From: Agrypnia vestita
Taxonomy: Eukaryota; Arthropoda; Insecta; Trichoptera; Phryganeidae
NCBI GenBank assembly: GCA_016648135.1
Contig: JADDOH010004258.1
Span: 1 to 64,000, forward strand
Direction of reading: 5' to 3'
Length of the DNA stretch: 64,000 bases
Numbering within the stretch: the first letter of the stretch is position 1; the number at the start of each line of letters is the position of its first letter. This document shows positions 63,691 to 64,000 of the stretch, in pieces. The position numbers and the translations under genes are program-made. Below the pieces are notes generated by a model that saw nothing but the letters and a program-made list of their open reading frames with translations, was not told the DNA's origin and did not search any database.

Positions 63691-64000
63691 GCATACATTG
63701 GTTAATATTTTTCATGGACAATTTTTTTTTAAATCTTCAAAATGGCGGAGTTATGTGCTGTCCTGCACAGGTCCTTCTCCGTGACGCGCGCAGCTGGTGG
63801 AAATAATCGTGTTGCTAGGGTTTTCTGAAATGAAAAAGTGAATTATTTTCTTGTAAAATGATGTAATGTCAATGATGAAGCATATCGAAAAAAAAAATTA
63901 TGGGCAAGTGTGATCAGTTTGAAAATAATTTCATTTCAAGTTAAAAATTCATAATAAGCTAACGGTACATTGTATCAAAAATATAGCTTATGCTACATCG
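63691..64000. other. spacer to window end
   Basis: A GC-richer patch at 63770-63805 (gtccttctccgtgacgcgcg); otherwise AT-rich, nothing recognised. Confidence 0.5.

Noticed and set aside
1..64000. CRISPR array, bacterial operon, phage or defence system
   Set aside because: No regularly spaced short repeats, no ribosome-binding sites with packed genes; the content is eukaryotic repeats and spacers.

Overview
This window looks like intron or intergenic DNA from an insect, most likely a moth or butterfly. It is strongly AT-rich, contains almost no open coding sequence, and is packed with eukaryotic transposable elements of kinds common in Lepidoptera. These include mariner elements with a DD34D transposase, decayed non-LTR retrotransposons, tRNA-derived SINE-like units, solo LTRs with 4-bp ATAY target duplications, and many TA-, TTA- or TTAA-flanked foldback elements (MITEs). 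There are no operons, bacterial signals or CRISPR arrays. Species identity is inference.

The one good candidate for host coding sequence is a 130-bp exon on the + strand at 39104-39233. It has a strong acceptor, a consensus donor and a single open frame of 43 codons. If real, the window is mostly intron of that + strand gene. A weaker coding-like stretch lies on the - strand at 42305-42490, and several GC-rich non-repeat islands (7060-7920, 17080-17340, 27480-27990, 30340-30600) could be non-coding exons, promoters or conserved elements.

Mobile DNA by region. Three copies of one mariner family lie at 1-1219 (-, cut by the window edge), 14188-15469 (+) and 39628-40914 (-); all are broken, the last by apparently a single frameshift. 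A palindromic TA-flanked MITE family with CAGGGTGT ends (called family A here) has about a dozen copies or fragments (1738, 3298, 19072, 20359, 26778, 28210, 33498, 33715, 47024, 55757, 57174, 60448). Solo LTRs lie at 9161, 34242 and 55925. Non-LTR retrotransposon relics lie at 13360, 17408, 18846, 29096, 29700, 35225, 37290, 51240 and 59085. Other non-autonomous DNA elements lie at 4801, 5784, 11993, 18034, 21110 (Harbinger-like, TTA), 22418 (TTA), 30783, 36292, 46359, 49355, 50382 (piggyBac-like, TTAA), 54483 and 62254. SINE-like units with tRNA-type A/B boxes lie at 2264, 8890 and 44261.

Several insertions are nested and give relative ages: a family A copy inside a LINE relic (18846-19603), two elements inside an older family A copy (33498-34085), and a solo LTR inside a foldback element (55895-56520). 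I found no convincing new functional system. The observations most worth checking are the exon, the nested MITE stack, the dated solo LTRs, the unclassified repeats, and an indel cluster at the left edge that may be a sequence-quality artefact.
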